The position numbers and the translations under genes are program-made. DNA of 64,000 bases from contig BSBM01000096.1 of assembly GCA_027924585.1 (NCBI GenBank), positions 1,488,001-1,552,000 on the forward strand. Reading direction: 5' to 3'. The notes under the pieces were generated by a model that saw nothing but the letters and a program-made list of their open reading frames with translations, made no database searches and had not been told where the DNA came from. Each line of letters begins with the position of its first letter. The first letter of the stretch is position 1. Source of the DNA: Larix kaempferi (lineage: Eukaryota; Streptophyta; Pinopsida; Pinales; Pinaceae). Below, one piece after another: positions 11,521 to 26,100 of the stretch.

Positions 11521-11881
11521 TCCTCCTCTCAACTTGCCATGCCTATCCCCCTTGCAAGTTTATGGCCTTTTTCTAGTATCAGGAGTTTTGTATTTCCACA
11601 ACTAGCCAGTTTACTTATAATGTATACATAGATGTTCTCATTAGCTAGCCAAGACAATCATTTAACTGCCATATTAAACAAGTTCTTATTGTTAGTAAAT
11701 CTTGTCCTTCCCAAATTTTACAGTTATACAAGCATGATGAACTATTCATTTCATTGGCATCTGCTGATATAAATAACACTGGTTATTAAAGAAGCAGATG
11801 GTATTCCCATAGTATAGCATAGCTTGTACTTCAAACATGCACCAGGAAGGGATGTGACACATAAAGAAATGGGATACTCAC
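11521..11881. other. VPS18 intron sequence between exon 11882-11977 and gypsy I
   Basis: On the minus strand this is the first 361 bases of the intron that follows the GTGAGT donor. I see no gene or repeat in it. The intron continues through gypsy I and past base 1, so it is at least 11.9 kb. Confidence 0.75.
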
Positions 11882-11977
11882 ATCCAAGGATCCTGTACCA
11901 GTAAAAGAATAAAGTCTTGTTGTAGTAACAGCCATTACATAGTACCGAGTGGCAGTACCTGTACCAGTTGTTTCCAT
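11882..11977 (-). CDS. VPS18: VPS18 exon D (96 bp)
   Basis: The acceptor is TTATTTTCCACAG and the donor is GGAT|GTGAGT. It is 32 codons, phase 0 at both ends. It encodes [19 protein letters not shown]. The upstream intron (11978-12331) is 354 bp. The next exon lies beyond gypsy I and is not in the window. Confidence 0.87.
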
Positions 11978-14900
11978 CTGTGGAAAATAACAAACCAAAA
12001 CAAGGTTCAGTGAGCAATCAATAAGAATTTGAAGGTTTTAACTTGAAAAGAAAGGAGATGTCTAACTATTAGACTTTTTGGACCCATATACAACCAGAAT
12101 CTGTCAAATCACAACCAAAAAAGGCCAATATACTACCAAAATAGATCCAAAAATTCTAATAGTTGGACAACTCCAAAAATAAATATCAAAACTAGAAGCA
12201 CTTTTTAAAGCCTTCGATATTGACCCTTCAATAGCAATGTTTCAACTACACTAAAAGAGCAGACACAAAGATAGAGTTGATACAAAGGTATCACCGAAAT
12301 GTGACTCAATACAAAATCGATCATTAAATACCTGCAAACTTGCAAAAGGCTCTTTAAGTTCAGTCAGTTCAAATAATAACTTGAGATGTTTCTCCTTCTT
12401 GTCCTTCTCCTCAATTGCTGTCTCATAGAGCTGGCCTTCCTCTGTCCCAAGAATTATTTCCCGTGTCGAAGCTTTTAAGTTGAAAGTAAACCAAATCAAA
12501 AAATGAAGTAGATGTTATTCTGTCGTATCATTTTCCACCAACAAGAAATTTTCACAGATAAAGCACTAGAAACCCATGCAGAATTTGCAAATGGTAGGCA
12601 TTAGTATAACTAATTCAAAACTGAGTAATCACTAAAATCTCAGACAAATTTTTCATCTATCTTTAGGAAGAACCTTCAGTTATCTGTTGTCGATTCCATG
12701 ATACAGCATTTATAACTAGGCCCTTCAATTTACTCAGCATCCGTGGCTTCCTCCACTTAGCATGTGTATAATATGTTTCAGCTCCTCCAGTACCACGCAA
12801 AACAGCTAAACAATGCCTTCCACCAGGATCAACAAAAACTCTATGCACATGTTGATCCCCAGTTCGGCTAACAGAGAGGTCAAGTTCTGCATCATCAAAT
12901 TAAAGATGATAAATTCATGCATTATATATAAATATCTGAGTCAAAAATAGCACAGAAAAAATTAGAACTCTGATGAATTCCTATAAAACCCCATACAGAA
13001 AGGTTCAGATGATTTATTGCATATCTATAGATTCTGCTAATACATATTCACCAGAAAGCATCCATTATCAACTGAAGACTCGGGCGCAACATCATATCGA
13101 ACTTCTACAAGACATACTCCATTTTCAGACATGGAAAGAAAAATCACAAACCACCCAAATGGCAATTAAACTCGATCCATTACTAACATTGATAAAATTC
13201 AATCAGTGGAAACAGAACAGAATATCATTTTATGAGATATCATTAGATCCCTCATTCATACATGTTATTGCCTGAAAATGCAAGACTCATTTTTGTATTT
13301 TCGAGGCATTCTTCTCAGCCATACTGTGATGAGGATGTGAACTATGGAAGCTTGGTACAAGTCATGAATGCTAACATAGTCTTGTTCATCAAGCTTGGGA
13401 ACGATGGAGATCTACATGTCTTCCTTATTGTTCCCAGGTTATGGTGCTCACATCTTTTGATGCATGTTCTAAGGTGGTGTTCACATATTTGGAGGCAGTG
13501 TTGTATGTGGCAATAATTCACCTTATGGGATTCCTTCTACATCTGATGATTAATTTTATTCCTTTGAATTGTACCTTAAGGCATTTCACATATCCCCAGG
13601 TATTTCAACCTTGATCAAGCCAAAACCATCTTTAGACAACTTGTCAAACAAGTTAAACACCAAGCAACTTGTTAATACTTACAGCCAATATTTTCCAGAC
13701 CAATTTTTTTCAGTCAATCTCAGTCAAACAATCAGAACCAAATCACCCTTTTTACTGCCAATGGCAACTTACAGTGAAACAAAAGAAGCACTGACAAAAC
13801 TAATTTGATCAAGAGGGACTGTTAATGCAACCAAGTCAACACAACTACCTCGTCCAACCAATCAGCTGAGGATCAAGTCAAGATCAATTCTACGCAGCCT
13901 GTCAAATCAAACTTACATCCAACTAGGTCTTTATTAATGTCAAACACAGTACTTGATCAGTCTCACCACAATAAGACTACTTGCTAAATAGGTCAAGTCA
14001 AAATCACTTTACTCAAGGTAAGCAATTTTGCCACAATTAAGACTAACTCCAATCAACTTGCCAAACAATACTGTACAACTTAGTCAATCAAATCATACTA
14101 GGTTGGACGGTTCACATTAGGTCACAAGAAAACTTGTCAACCTTACACCAGTGACTAAAAAAAAACAATCAAACTCATTCAATGTTACAGCCGTCAATAC
14201 TTGTCCAACGAAAACATGATAGGCTGTACACTAGCTGCTTACTATCAACTTTAAAAACCAATCTCAGGATAAAAAATAAAAAATAAATACAGACCTTATT
14301 ACAGCAGCTTTGCACTTTTCCCAGTACAACAGTTAGGCTCAGGTCAACCAAGTAATCTAGGGTTTTAAGATCAATAAACAGGTGTGAAACGCAGACTTAT
14401 CTGTGTGATGAATTCATATCAGACTTCAATTGATACTATGAATGAAACCCTGATAGATCATGCCTTTGACTGACCTTTTTACTTACTGTACAGTCAGCCC
14501 GAATTTGAAAGATTGTCACTGTGCAAACCACGAAATAGACAGCCCGAAATTTGTAGAAGAAAAGGAATGCTGTAGCTGCCTCAGAAGGGACCGAAAATCT
14601 CAGAATATCACCAACAATTTTTGTGAGAGATCAACCTTAGAAATCAGACCCAGGAACCACATATTTGACTTCAAACCTTCTGTGAAATTTTCAGTATTCT
14701 GCCTTACCCGAATTTCAGACAGAAAATTTTTGCTTATGTCCTTTTTAGAGTGTCAGCTAGGTTATTTATACACATTTTATTATAAAAAATGGAATCTGGC
14801 CGACCTAACTATGAATAAATCATTTTAAAATTTATTAAATGTAAATAATATTTCTAGCAGACCGACTTGTCAATTGAAAATTTAATTTTATCATCAATTA

Positions 14901-17900
14901 AAAAATTCTTTAAGATAGTAATTAAATGTTAATAAAACTTCAATCTAATGCCATTAAACAGGGTTTGGGGTTTGTGCCATGTGGGATTTTTAGAGCTTCT
15001 TCAAAAGCAATCTTGTGGGCATGTGACCAGATTATGTGGGCTTTGAAATTCAACAAGGCAACTAGGGCTTCTTCATCTTGCAAATGTTGGAGGGATGACC
15101 CTATAGCAGTAAGGGCTTTGTTACCACACATTTGTGGGCTCTATCATCAATTATTCTAGGGTTCCAAAATTATCATAAGGGCTGTGTCAAATAGACTTCA
15201 AGGATGTCATAATTTTTGCATCAAAGGCCTTTTCAATATATCAAGTGAGGGTTTCAGCATAAGGACATGTCAACAATTTACCAAGCTTATGGGCTTCAAC
15301 AATCATCATGTGTGTGTGGATCCAACTACCATATACAAGGAACCATGGTCATTTGCATCAAATCATGACCACCAAGAGCAAAATGCCAGGCTTCATCATA
15401 TTTCAAGTGCAATGCTTAGACTTCTCAACAAGTGTATGGACAAGGATACAAGCTTCAGTAAGGGCAAGTCATACCTCAAGGACAAGAGCTTCAAAGCCAT
15501 CATATGTGTATGGGTCCTAAGCCTTCTCAGGTGCACGCAAGCTTCATCATAATCATATCATGAGTGTGGTTTCCAAGAATTCCATGTGTAACCATGTTCA
15601 TCAAGTAGTAGGGTACAGAGAACCTCTTCATCATTATGTATGTGGGTCATATGTCCTAATCATGACCAAGTGCACAATCAATGGTCAACAAGCATCAAGT
15701 ATGACCATACCATCCGTCAACAACCAATCAAGAGACTAAAACAAGTGCAAACAACCCATAGACCATCAATCAAAGGACAACTAGGAGCAAGGATACAACA
15801 ATGGACTCAAATGGGATGAAGATAAAACTTAGGGGCACTCAACTAGGTCAATGAGTAACCAGGGATTTTGGCATTGTTCCAAGGGCTTCAGACTTGGGCT
15901 TGGACAAGGTCAAAAGGACTCCTTTGACACAACCACACAAACAACCATGGACCACACTCTAACTCATAAGGGATCCACAAGGGGCACCAAGACACAACAA
16001 ACCCTAGCCCTAGCCAGGGCACTGTTGGCATCAATGACAACTTAATCAACAATATCCCCCTTCGTCATTGATGACAACACTTAAGCTCACCTTGAGAATA
16101 GGCTCCCACTATTCACAACTTCTCTCCCCCTTTGGCATCAATGGCAAAGGGTGATTCCTTTGACAACACTGCTCCCCCTCAGAACATACTCCCTCTGTCA
16201 ATAACTTCTCTTCCTTTTTGCATCAATGGCAACGAGAAATTTCTTTGTTAATATTGCTCCCCCTATCACTAGACACTGTTGCTTCTTGATGAACTTGTAT
16301 TCTGTCAGAATGATACTACTGTAACAAACTGTTGTAGGATACTGTTGGTTGTCAAGTCATTAATTGATAGTCTTCAAAATAGTATTAGGTTCTTCCCAAA
16401 AGCTTCATCATTTATGTCTTGCTCAATGGTGCAATCTACTGACTTCCTTTTCCATACTTTGGTTGGTTGATTACTGTTCTTAACATTTGATTGGACTTGC
16501 TTTCTTCTCCAAACCTTAACATGTCCCTGCATCCTGTAGTATTTTGCAAAATGATCATAATAATGGCAATTCTAACACTGTACTGGAGATGTACCTTGAT
16601 TTGGAATGATTTTGATATGAGCTCTGCAATGGATGGCTTTGTGACCATAGTTGTTACACTTGTAGCAGTGGCCACTGAACGTCATAGAATATCTCTGACC
16701 AAAGAATCTTCTTTGTGATGCAGCTTCTCTTGATTCTGGCTGATCATGGGATCTTTTGAGAATACATGTAGAAATATTAATCTTTTCTTCTTTTTCCCTG
16801 GAGCATTCACTTTCTTCTGTGTTCTTATTGATCTTTAAATTTGTCTTTAACTGAGTAGCTGTCTTGTCCAGATCTTCCTTCAAAGTGAGGATCTTCAATT
16901 CTTGCCTTTGACAAATTTCTAGCTTTTCTTGTAGTTGTCTAGTTAGGTCTTCTTTAGTTTCCTTGGCTTCTTCTACTTGTCTTTTTAGATCAACGATACT
17001 GTCTTTTATCTGTCCTTATGAGTTCTGATCTTCCTTATGAGATTTTTGCAGTTGTCCTTTCAGTACTTGATTTTCTTTTCTGAGTTCTGAGAGTTCCTTT
17101 TCAAATTCAAAATTCGTCAGACATACCTTCCGTAATTATGTCTTCAAGGATTTGATTTTAAGTTCTTGCTTTCTCCTTAATTTGACTTGGATCTCTACAC
17201 TGGACTCAAACCTCTGAATATTGGTACTTTCCTTCTGCAATTTTTTAAGTAAGGTGTTGATCTCATTTTCCTTGTCTTGCAATTTGCAGGTCAACTCTTT
17301 CTCCTTGTCTTCTAGCTATCTTCTGAGTCTGTGAATTTCTTCTAATTGTCTTTTATATTCAACGGTTGTCTTCTCAAGTTCATCTTTTAGAGAGTTAGAT
17401 ATGGCTTCTTTGATTTTGGTAGCTTCTTCAAATTCTTGATTTCTCTTATCATATTTGACCAATTGTTCTTGCAGTACATGTTTATGTTCACAAAGTTTCT
17501 CAACTTCTTGCAAAACATTAGTAATATCATTGTCTAAACATTCATTTCTATCATTTATCAGGGAACAATGAGATTCATCACATTTTGAAGTATTACAATC
17601 TATGAATTCATAATAACACTTATCTTCTATACCTGATAAACACATTTCTTCAAAAACATTACAAATAGGGGAATTACCTTCATACTTACCGGGGTCTTGT
17701 ACTGACCTGTTGATGGAGTTGTCTTCTGCTTCTTGTTCATCATCTGAGTTTAGCTAATTATCTTGAACGACAATTCTTCAACTGAGTTGCACTTTCCAAT
17801 TTTCTCCTTTTGTAGATTTGTTAGGTCTTCCAGCATTAATTCCATAACCTCTGCTTCTTGTTCTTCAGTGGAGTAAAGTTGTTCTAATCTGACCCATAAT

Positions 17901-20900
17901 TCCTTAGCTGTGTTGCACTTCCCTATCTTCTTTCTCACGGGATCTGACAAGCATTCTAGAATGGCTTCCATAGCCATTGAATTATTTTTCTTTACTTCCT
18001 TCTTAGTTGTTGTTTTCACTTTCTTCAAATGATTGTAACCTGTAAGCACTGATTGCCATATACCAATACCTTCTGCTTCAAGATAAGCCTGCATTCTTAT
18101 TTTCCAGATCAAGTAATCCGTACCACAAAACAATGGTACTCCATTCACTGAGAACCCCATGGTGCGTGAAAGATCTCCTTCAAGCTAATAAGGCTTTATG
18201 TGAAGGACCCGCTCTGATACCAATTGTTGGACACACCGGGCACACTGAGAGGGGGGGGTGAACCAGTGTGTGTAGCTTTTATTACTTTTCAACTTTAACC
18301 ATTAGCAACTTATTCAATATTATGCAGAGTACAACTTATTCAATATTATGGAAGTGTACTTAGCAACTAAAGCAAAAGCATCCCCATAGTCCAATCCCTC
18401 TTTCTGGGAAAACACTTTCACCACAAACCTTGCTTTGTACTTCTCTCTGTTGCCATTTACCGCATGCTTGATCATGTAGAGCCACCTAGAAGTCACGATT
18501 GATTTCCCTTTCGATTTAGGCACAATGTCCCATACATCCTTCTTCATGGTGGAGATGTACTCCACCATGGCATCCCACCAAACCTATTGGTCTACTGCCT
18601 CCTAAAAATTGGAAGGCTCGGAATCTATGATGCTATTCATCAACGCCATGCAATTTGGAAACTTCTTCAAAGGTCTTCTCTCCCTGAATGAACTCCTAGG
18701 CGCCTCAACATGCGCTTGAGCATCCCTCAATGTCTAAGTGAACCATCGAGGTCTCCTGACAGAACTAGTGGGAACCAGTGGCTCCTTTGCAACTGAAGGT
18801 TGCTGCCCTAAATTGGAAGACGCTGATGATGCTAACCCAACCTTCAGAGCTTCATGCTCCTCATCCATCGTCACTGGAATAGGATCATGAGACTTCCTAG
18901 ATGCAAAGTCTTCCTCAAAATTTACATCCCTGCTTACAATTATCTTTCTCCCTCCTGGAATATAGATCTTATAGGCCTTTGAAGTCTCAATGTAACCAAC
19001 AAACAAGCCTTTCATTTTGGAAGGCTCCAACTTGGTCATCTTCTCAACTAGTATATAACTATAAACCTATGTCGCAAGGTTCAGGTTTGAGTTCGAGATC
19101 GACAAGTTGAAGTTCAGTTCGAATTCGAATTTTCCAATGAGGTTCGCCATTAAATTTGTTTATACACATATTTTATAAATATAAATATTTTATAATATAT
19201 TAACATAACAAATATATTTTTATACTCTATATATAATACTTCGACATTATGCTTATAATTAATATATAATCTAAAAAAACATTTAATATATACATCTTAT
19301 AAACTATAAAATACACTTAAGCTTATACTTTAGACCTGTCACGTATCCATACAATTAATTGTCCAAACTAAAACACCGACGAAAACACCATCTTTTCCAA
19401 ACTAAAATATCATTGAGAGTTGAGATAATTACGCAGTTGAAAAATTCAAATTTACACTCATGCTCTACAAGATAATTAGAGGCTCTAGAAGTTTACACCT
19501 ACACAATCTCCTTGGAATTTTGTCAACATAAAAATATGAATTTACCCCTGCACACCATGTCCCTTGAATTTCATTGGCTTAAAAATATGAGTTTACACCT
19601 ATGCACCATGTCCCTGGAAATTTGTCGGCTTAGATATACAAGTTTACACTAGTGCATTGTATCCCTGGAGGAATTTCATTTGCTCAGAAAGGCATACTCA
19701 TCGACACACCGACCATGCCGACCACATTCTATTCACCCTCGAGATGAAAAGATTAACATGGAATTGGAGTTAGATTTCAAAACCACACTGTACGGGTAGA
19801 ACCCATGAATTTCACTACCGAACTTCAATCCAAACCTCTACGAATTAGACTTTTTTCTTGAGGTTCGGCGAATTTCAAACTTTAAGGTTCAAATTCGGCA
19901 AACCCTGTGACATGGATATAAACTAGACAGCCAAAGATGCAAAAATGACTCACCTCTGCCTTCACACTAGTGAATGCCTCCTCTGGTGTCTTGTCCTCCA
20001 AATCCCATGAGGACACCTATTCTAGATGTAGACTATTGCATTGCATGCTTCTGCCCATAAAAACATCGACAAATCCTGGTCATGTATCATGGTCTTAGTA
20101 GCCCCTATGATGGATCGATTCTTTCGCTCTGCAACCCTGTTATGTTGTGGGTTGTACGAGACAATGAACTCCCTCTTGATTCCTACATCCTTGCATAAAT
20201 CCTCAAAATCAATGGAAGTATACTCACCCCCATTATGCAATCTAAAAAATTTGATCTTCTTCCCTGTATGGTTCTCCACTAGAGCTTTGAACTCTTAAAA
20301 CCTACTAAAGACCTCATCCTTGGTCTTTAGGAAGTAGATCCAAGTTTTGCGAGAAAAGTCGTCAATGAAGGAAACATAGTACATGCTTCCTATGATTGAT
20401 GCTACTGACATTGGTCTACATACATCCAAATGCACCAAGTCTAGAATCCCCTTGACCTGTGCTCATTGCTTGAGAAAGCAACATTGGCATGCTTTCCAAG
20501 CGCACACCCTCTACATAAATTCTAGAATACATGTGATTATCTCCCTCGATATAGGCAACCCATTGTGATGCAAGTTCCCCATCCTCTTGTGCCATAACTC
20601 ACACAAGTTATATGTGTTATGAACTAGGGGTCGAACAGGTTCACCTCGTAACTTGTATAAGTTGTCTTCCCTAACACCAATCACCTAAGTTGATCCTAGA
20701 CTAAACTCCTTCGGTCTTATAAGGACTTGTTGGTTCTTGAACTCTACTACATAGCTCTTATCTTCCATGACCGAAACTGAAAGCAAATTCTTCTTGAGAC
20801 CTAAGACAAACACATCATCAAAGTCTAAAGAGTTACCTAACTAGTCTTGCAAAGGAATGGTACCAAGTCTTGCTATTGGATACTTGGCATAATCACCAAG

Positions 20901-23102
20901 ATCGACCAAAACTCCTGGACGTGCTCTTTTAGACTTGAAATAAGCTCTTGGATTGATGTCATATGGCTAGATGCTCCACTGTGCACATACCATGCGTTCT
21001 TCGAAACTATGTTGTAAGGAAGGCAATATACCATCAAGAAATCCTTCTCGAGTTTGGAGGCAAACGCGTTCATCTAGGTTTCAGCTAAGGCTGCTACAGC
21101 TACCTGATGTTGCAATTGCTTCCCTTTACCCTTCTACTTATCTAGACACTATGATACATAATGGTTGTGCTTAAGACATATGAAGCACTTGATTTTACTC
21201 AAGTCCATCCTTCCCTAGCTGTGAGGAAGGCTCCTCACTCTTTACCTTACCCTAGTTGGGTCCTTTACCTCTGCCCTTCTTTGTTTGACCAATTAGGGCA
21301 TGCTCACTATCACCTCCCTACTTGCTGGCCTTTGACTCCATCATAGTCTCCTACTGGATATAATCATCCCACAGTCTTTCCTAGGAGGGAAGATTCTCTC
21401 AAGCACAAACACCCTAGACAAATGTTTCCCAATGAGATGGGAACCCATTCAATGCTCGATTCACTAGCTCTTTGTCTTCAACCTTCCACCAACTACTGCA
21501 AGTTGATCACAAATCTGTGTGACCTTCATCAAGTAACTAGTGACAATGATTGATCTAGTCATCTCAACATATCTGAGTCTATTGTGCAATATCGTCTTGT
21601 TTATGTTCTCGCTTTAGTAAAGGCTAACCAGGGCATCAAACATCTCCTTAGTCATCTTCTTCTCGAATATATGAAGGACCAGATGATCCCTTATAGCATC
21701 CATGATCATCTGCTTGACCTTCACTTATTTCTTCTTGTGAGCAGCCAAAAGTTGCGGATCTACCAGTGAAGTCACTACATCATTGACAATATCCCAGAGA
21801 TCATTGTCTTCTAATATAAGGGTTGCCCTAACTTTCTATGATAGGAAATTCCTAGAACCATCTAATATGTCCTCAAGCTTGAGGCTAGCTAACGCCATCT
21901 CCGATTTGCACACAATCTCCCAACTCTGTTAAGTACTACCTCTTAAACCCTCTTATTGTTGGTCCTGGTTCTCGACAATTATTTCCGATAGTTGATCTAC
22001 TACCTTAAACTATTTAGATCCTCTCAATCAAAGAAGCTCTAATGCCATGTTAAATTTCCCAAACCCTAGGTGACTATTGTCCTTATGTTCTCCACTAAAC
22101 ACAAGTTGTTATTTAATTGCAGAAATTAAATTATTTCGCATAGGAGTAATCACACATATAGCTGGAAAGTAAATAGTGTAAGCAAAACACAATACACGGA
22201 TAATTTACTCATTCAAATCAACCTTTCATTAATAATTCAAAGTTTACAAGGAAACCTCTACTGGTTGTCAAACTGATAGATGTACGATACACTCAAACGA
22301 AACAAATTTGCACACTTATCGAAGAAAATTGTCTACAATAGCCAAGAAAATAGCTTCTTGTTTGTTGCCTATAATACATCGTTCGTAGGACTGTAAGGAA
22401 CTGTCTGTAGGACTGAACAAAATCCATATGACTTTATGAATCTGTCCATAATGATCCGTACAACTATACAATTTTGTCCTATACACACCTCCACGTTGCC
22501 ATATGCCTGGTTGTTAAACTTGGCTCCTTTCCAGCTCTCTAACTCTACTCCACAGATGAAATCAATCACCTCCCGACCAAACTGTCTTTGAGTGAATAAT
22601 GAATGTGTCTACCCTCTACCTTGATTTGCCTTTATACTTGAGTTGAAACCTTAATCTCTCAGTGAGATGTACATTTGAGGTTAGTCTAAATCACTAATGT
22701 ATTAAAAATACACTTTATTTGACTCAATAGCTAAATATAAGACTTTCACTTTATTACTAAATTGAATTACAAAATAGAATTGACTCAAACGATGCCAATT
22801 TCCCTTATTCATAGTGGTTAATTGAGTAAAGTTTTCTTCTCACCCATGAAAGGATATTACTAACAATGGAGCTACAATTGTTATTCTTACACTTTGGAAC
22901 ACCATCAAGGTTCAACCACTGAGAACTATGGCTTTTCAATCCATATATATTGAAATATAAAAGCCCGATCGCTTAGCTCAAGTGGTTCAGTGCTTTGAGC
23001 TTCATGCCAAAGGTCTCGAGGTTGATTCCAGTGGCTAGCTGCTTGTGTTGCATGAATTTGATGTTCCTACCAGGCCAAGTGTTGTATCAACACCAACAAC
23101 TT

Positions 23103-23133
<31 letters not shown>

Positions 23134-26100
23134 TTGTGTGTGTAGATGGGAGTTATATGTCTATTAGATACAATAAACAATAAACATTGAAAGGATGTTA
23201 CAGAGATAACAAGAACATAGGAAAATAGGATGTTACTTAAACAACAAGAACATAGGAAAATAGGATGTTTTCATTAAGTTACTCAACAATAGGAACATAG
23301 TGGTTTGTGATCCTTTTGAATTGCTTACGATTCATACTAGAAGTTAGTCTGCGCCACAATAGGAACTGAGGAACTATGTTCCTAAGTCTAGTTAGATACA
23401 ATAAACAATAAACATTGATAGGAACATAGTTTTTGTGATCCTTTTGAATTGCTTAGGATTTGTACTAGAAGCTAGTCTGTGCCACAATTTTTAAAAATAA
23501 AAAATTAGATTCAATTAGATGTTTGCTATGGCTTTTAGGAGTCATGCAAGAGAATCTTAGGCAGCCACCCCTTTGTAATGTCAAATTGTTAGGCTACCTT
23601 AATATCCAAGTAGGCTCGGTCTTGTTTCTGTCCTTGCTTTAAGAATTTAATGAACTATATATAGTTTCCCTCCAATATGGTAGAACCAGTTGTTTTGAAT
23701 TTAATACCATTTGAGGTTCAGTTTGTAATATAAGTAGTCCAATGATTTCTGACAAACATTCACATGACAATCTTGTAAGTGGGATGATGGACTCTTTTTT
23801 CCTTGGAAATAGTTCCCTCTGAAACTCCAAAGCAATTCCCCTCATTCCGAGGAGGGCACCTAGTGTAGAGTGGGAAACTTAAACTTAGTGCACCTAACCC
23901 ATGGGAATCAAACCAGGGACCTGTGCAGCATGCCAGACTACTGACAACGACATGGCACTAAACAATTGAGCTAACCCTCGGGGCAAAATGATGGACTCCT
24001 TATTAAGTAGCTCTCACTACATTACATGTTTGTGTTCTGTGAGGCATCTACTTCTTGGCTTGCTTCAACTTCATTAAAATAATTGCTTTGCTAATGTCAT
24101 TTGTTGGGCCCATATTGTAGCATGGTGTGCCTTAGATTCAAAAATCCCATTTAATCCAAAGAAATTTTCTAACATTCTACAAGCGAGTGTCTCTTGTGGA
24201 TACAAATATCCAGAAACATTAACCTTAATTCAGTAGTGTTTAGGCCCGTGGGGGGCAGCTCAAGTGGTAAAGATGAGAAGTTGTAAATGGAAGGTCACGT
24301 GTTCGAATCCCCCCAATCTTACCCATGCGCCATGGTTCGAGCCCTGTGGATGCACCTAGGGGTATAGTGGTAGCGATATTGGATCCTTGGACCCCGTGTC
24401 ACGCGAGTACCAGCCCAACTCCAATTGTCGATTCCCCTAGTACCAAAAAAAAAATTAGTTGTGTCTAGGCTCTGCCATGCACATCCTACAGTCAATATCT
24501 TTGTATCCATCTAAGAATGTGTTGGAATCTAAAGCCACCGTAGGGGAAGTGATATTATTGGCTTCATTTAGTTCTTGATACTACAATAAGAAAACCTTTG
24601 TACCATATTTTACACTGCTGTAGAGCTTTTTTTTTTAACAGAAACTAGAAAAGGGTTTATATTATAAAAAAGGTTGTGCACAGCCATTCACTACAAAAAT
24701 AGAGCTTCAGCCTGAGCTCTAAGAGTTCTGGAGAGATGCCATCAAAATTTGCTCCAGGCCAGTTCTAACAGGATTTCTATTTTGCTTCCTAGAAGATTCA
24801 AAAACAGAGGAGGGATATACCATTACAAACTGATAATTCAGCAATATACAAAAAAACATTTAAACATAAAGAGAAGAGATATTTTCATTCCTAAAACCCT
24901 TGCAGACCCTGCACTTGTTGTTGAACCGAAGCTTCATCCATTGGCAACATATCTTCAGCTGGAGACTCCTGACAATAGCTACATTGGGTCATCTTTGCCA
25001 TCTTCAGAATTTCATCTTTGATGATGTCCACCATTCCCATAAGCTCAATCAAATTCCTCTCCAAATCATCAATTCGGGAATCCTTACAGGTGAGCTATTG
25101 AGAGATGTATTTCATATCCTCTACAGATTCTTTGTTTGCATTGAGGCCGGCGCAGACTGCCTCATAAGCCTTCCTGAGATGGTGTTTAAAGTCTTCTACA
25201 CTAGCCTTCAAAAAGGCCATACCTTCCATTAAACCTGCCATTGTTCCGAGATGCTGAACACTTTCAGAGATATCGGAGAAGTGTGACGAGAGAAGCGGGG
25301 ATGGCCTTTGCTCCGAATTGTTTCCTTCCTCGCAAGCAAAAGGCTTAAGAGAAAGACCTCCCAAATATTCCCCAAGCTACTGCGTCTAACCGCCTTCATA
25401 AACCTTCCCCTCTACTATCAGGAATGTCGAATTACGAGACATCTTGTCTGGGCATGAACCAAGAGGGTTTGAGTCTTGGACAAGACTCCCCTTAAATGCA
25501 CCTACGAGGCACCTGCCAGGAGAAGGACAAGCATGGGCATGGCCATACCCACGCGTCATCACTTGGAACTCAGTTGGAGACAGCTCAATGAAGCGGAAAT
25601 TCCAAAATGTCATGTCCAAATGAAGGGGGCTAACGAGCCTAAGGGATAGGTTTAAGCCTTTGAATACCATCCCCATAATGCACCATGCCTAAGCCAAGGT
25701 TGACACCTCGATTGGCTAGCTTATCAGCAGTTTCATTGTTTTCTCGTAGAACGTGAAGATAGATAACCTCGTGAGTAATGTTTAGGAGGGCTATTCTTTT
25801 GTGTTGTCTTTTGCACCAAGGGTTCCCTTTGACATATCCATTTCTCATTTTTTGGATGACTTGTCTTGAGTCTCCAAAGACCATTAACTTGCCAGTGTTT
25901 AAATTGGAAGCAATTTCCAGGCCATGAAGTAGGGCTAGCCACTCAGCTACATTGTTGGATTTCTCCCCCAATCCCCAAGCATAGGAGTTGACGATTTTTC
26001 CTCCAGGATCATAGATGATCCCCCCCGCACCTGCCTCCCCTGACTGCTGTAGAGCTTATTGCAGAAGCATGCCTTGAACTTTAGAGGATATGCATACATT

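Noticed and set aside
14926-15552. Open frames of 77 and 122 codons
   Set aside because: They lie in the putative copia LTR, overlap in several frames and show no known motif.
22369-22569. 66-codon minus-strand frame
   Set aside because: It falls in the U5/R part of the copia II LTR, so it is most likely chance.
22974-24310. tRNA genes at the three A/B-box pairs
   Set aside because: Box spacing is tRNA-like, but acceptor stems do not pair and each is followed by a SINE body and tail.
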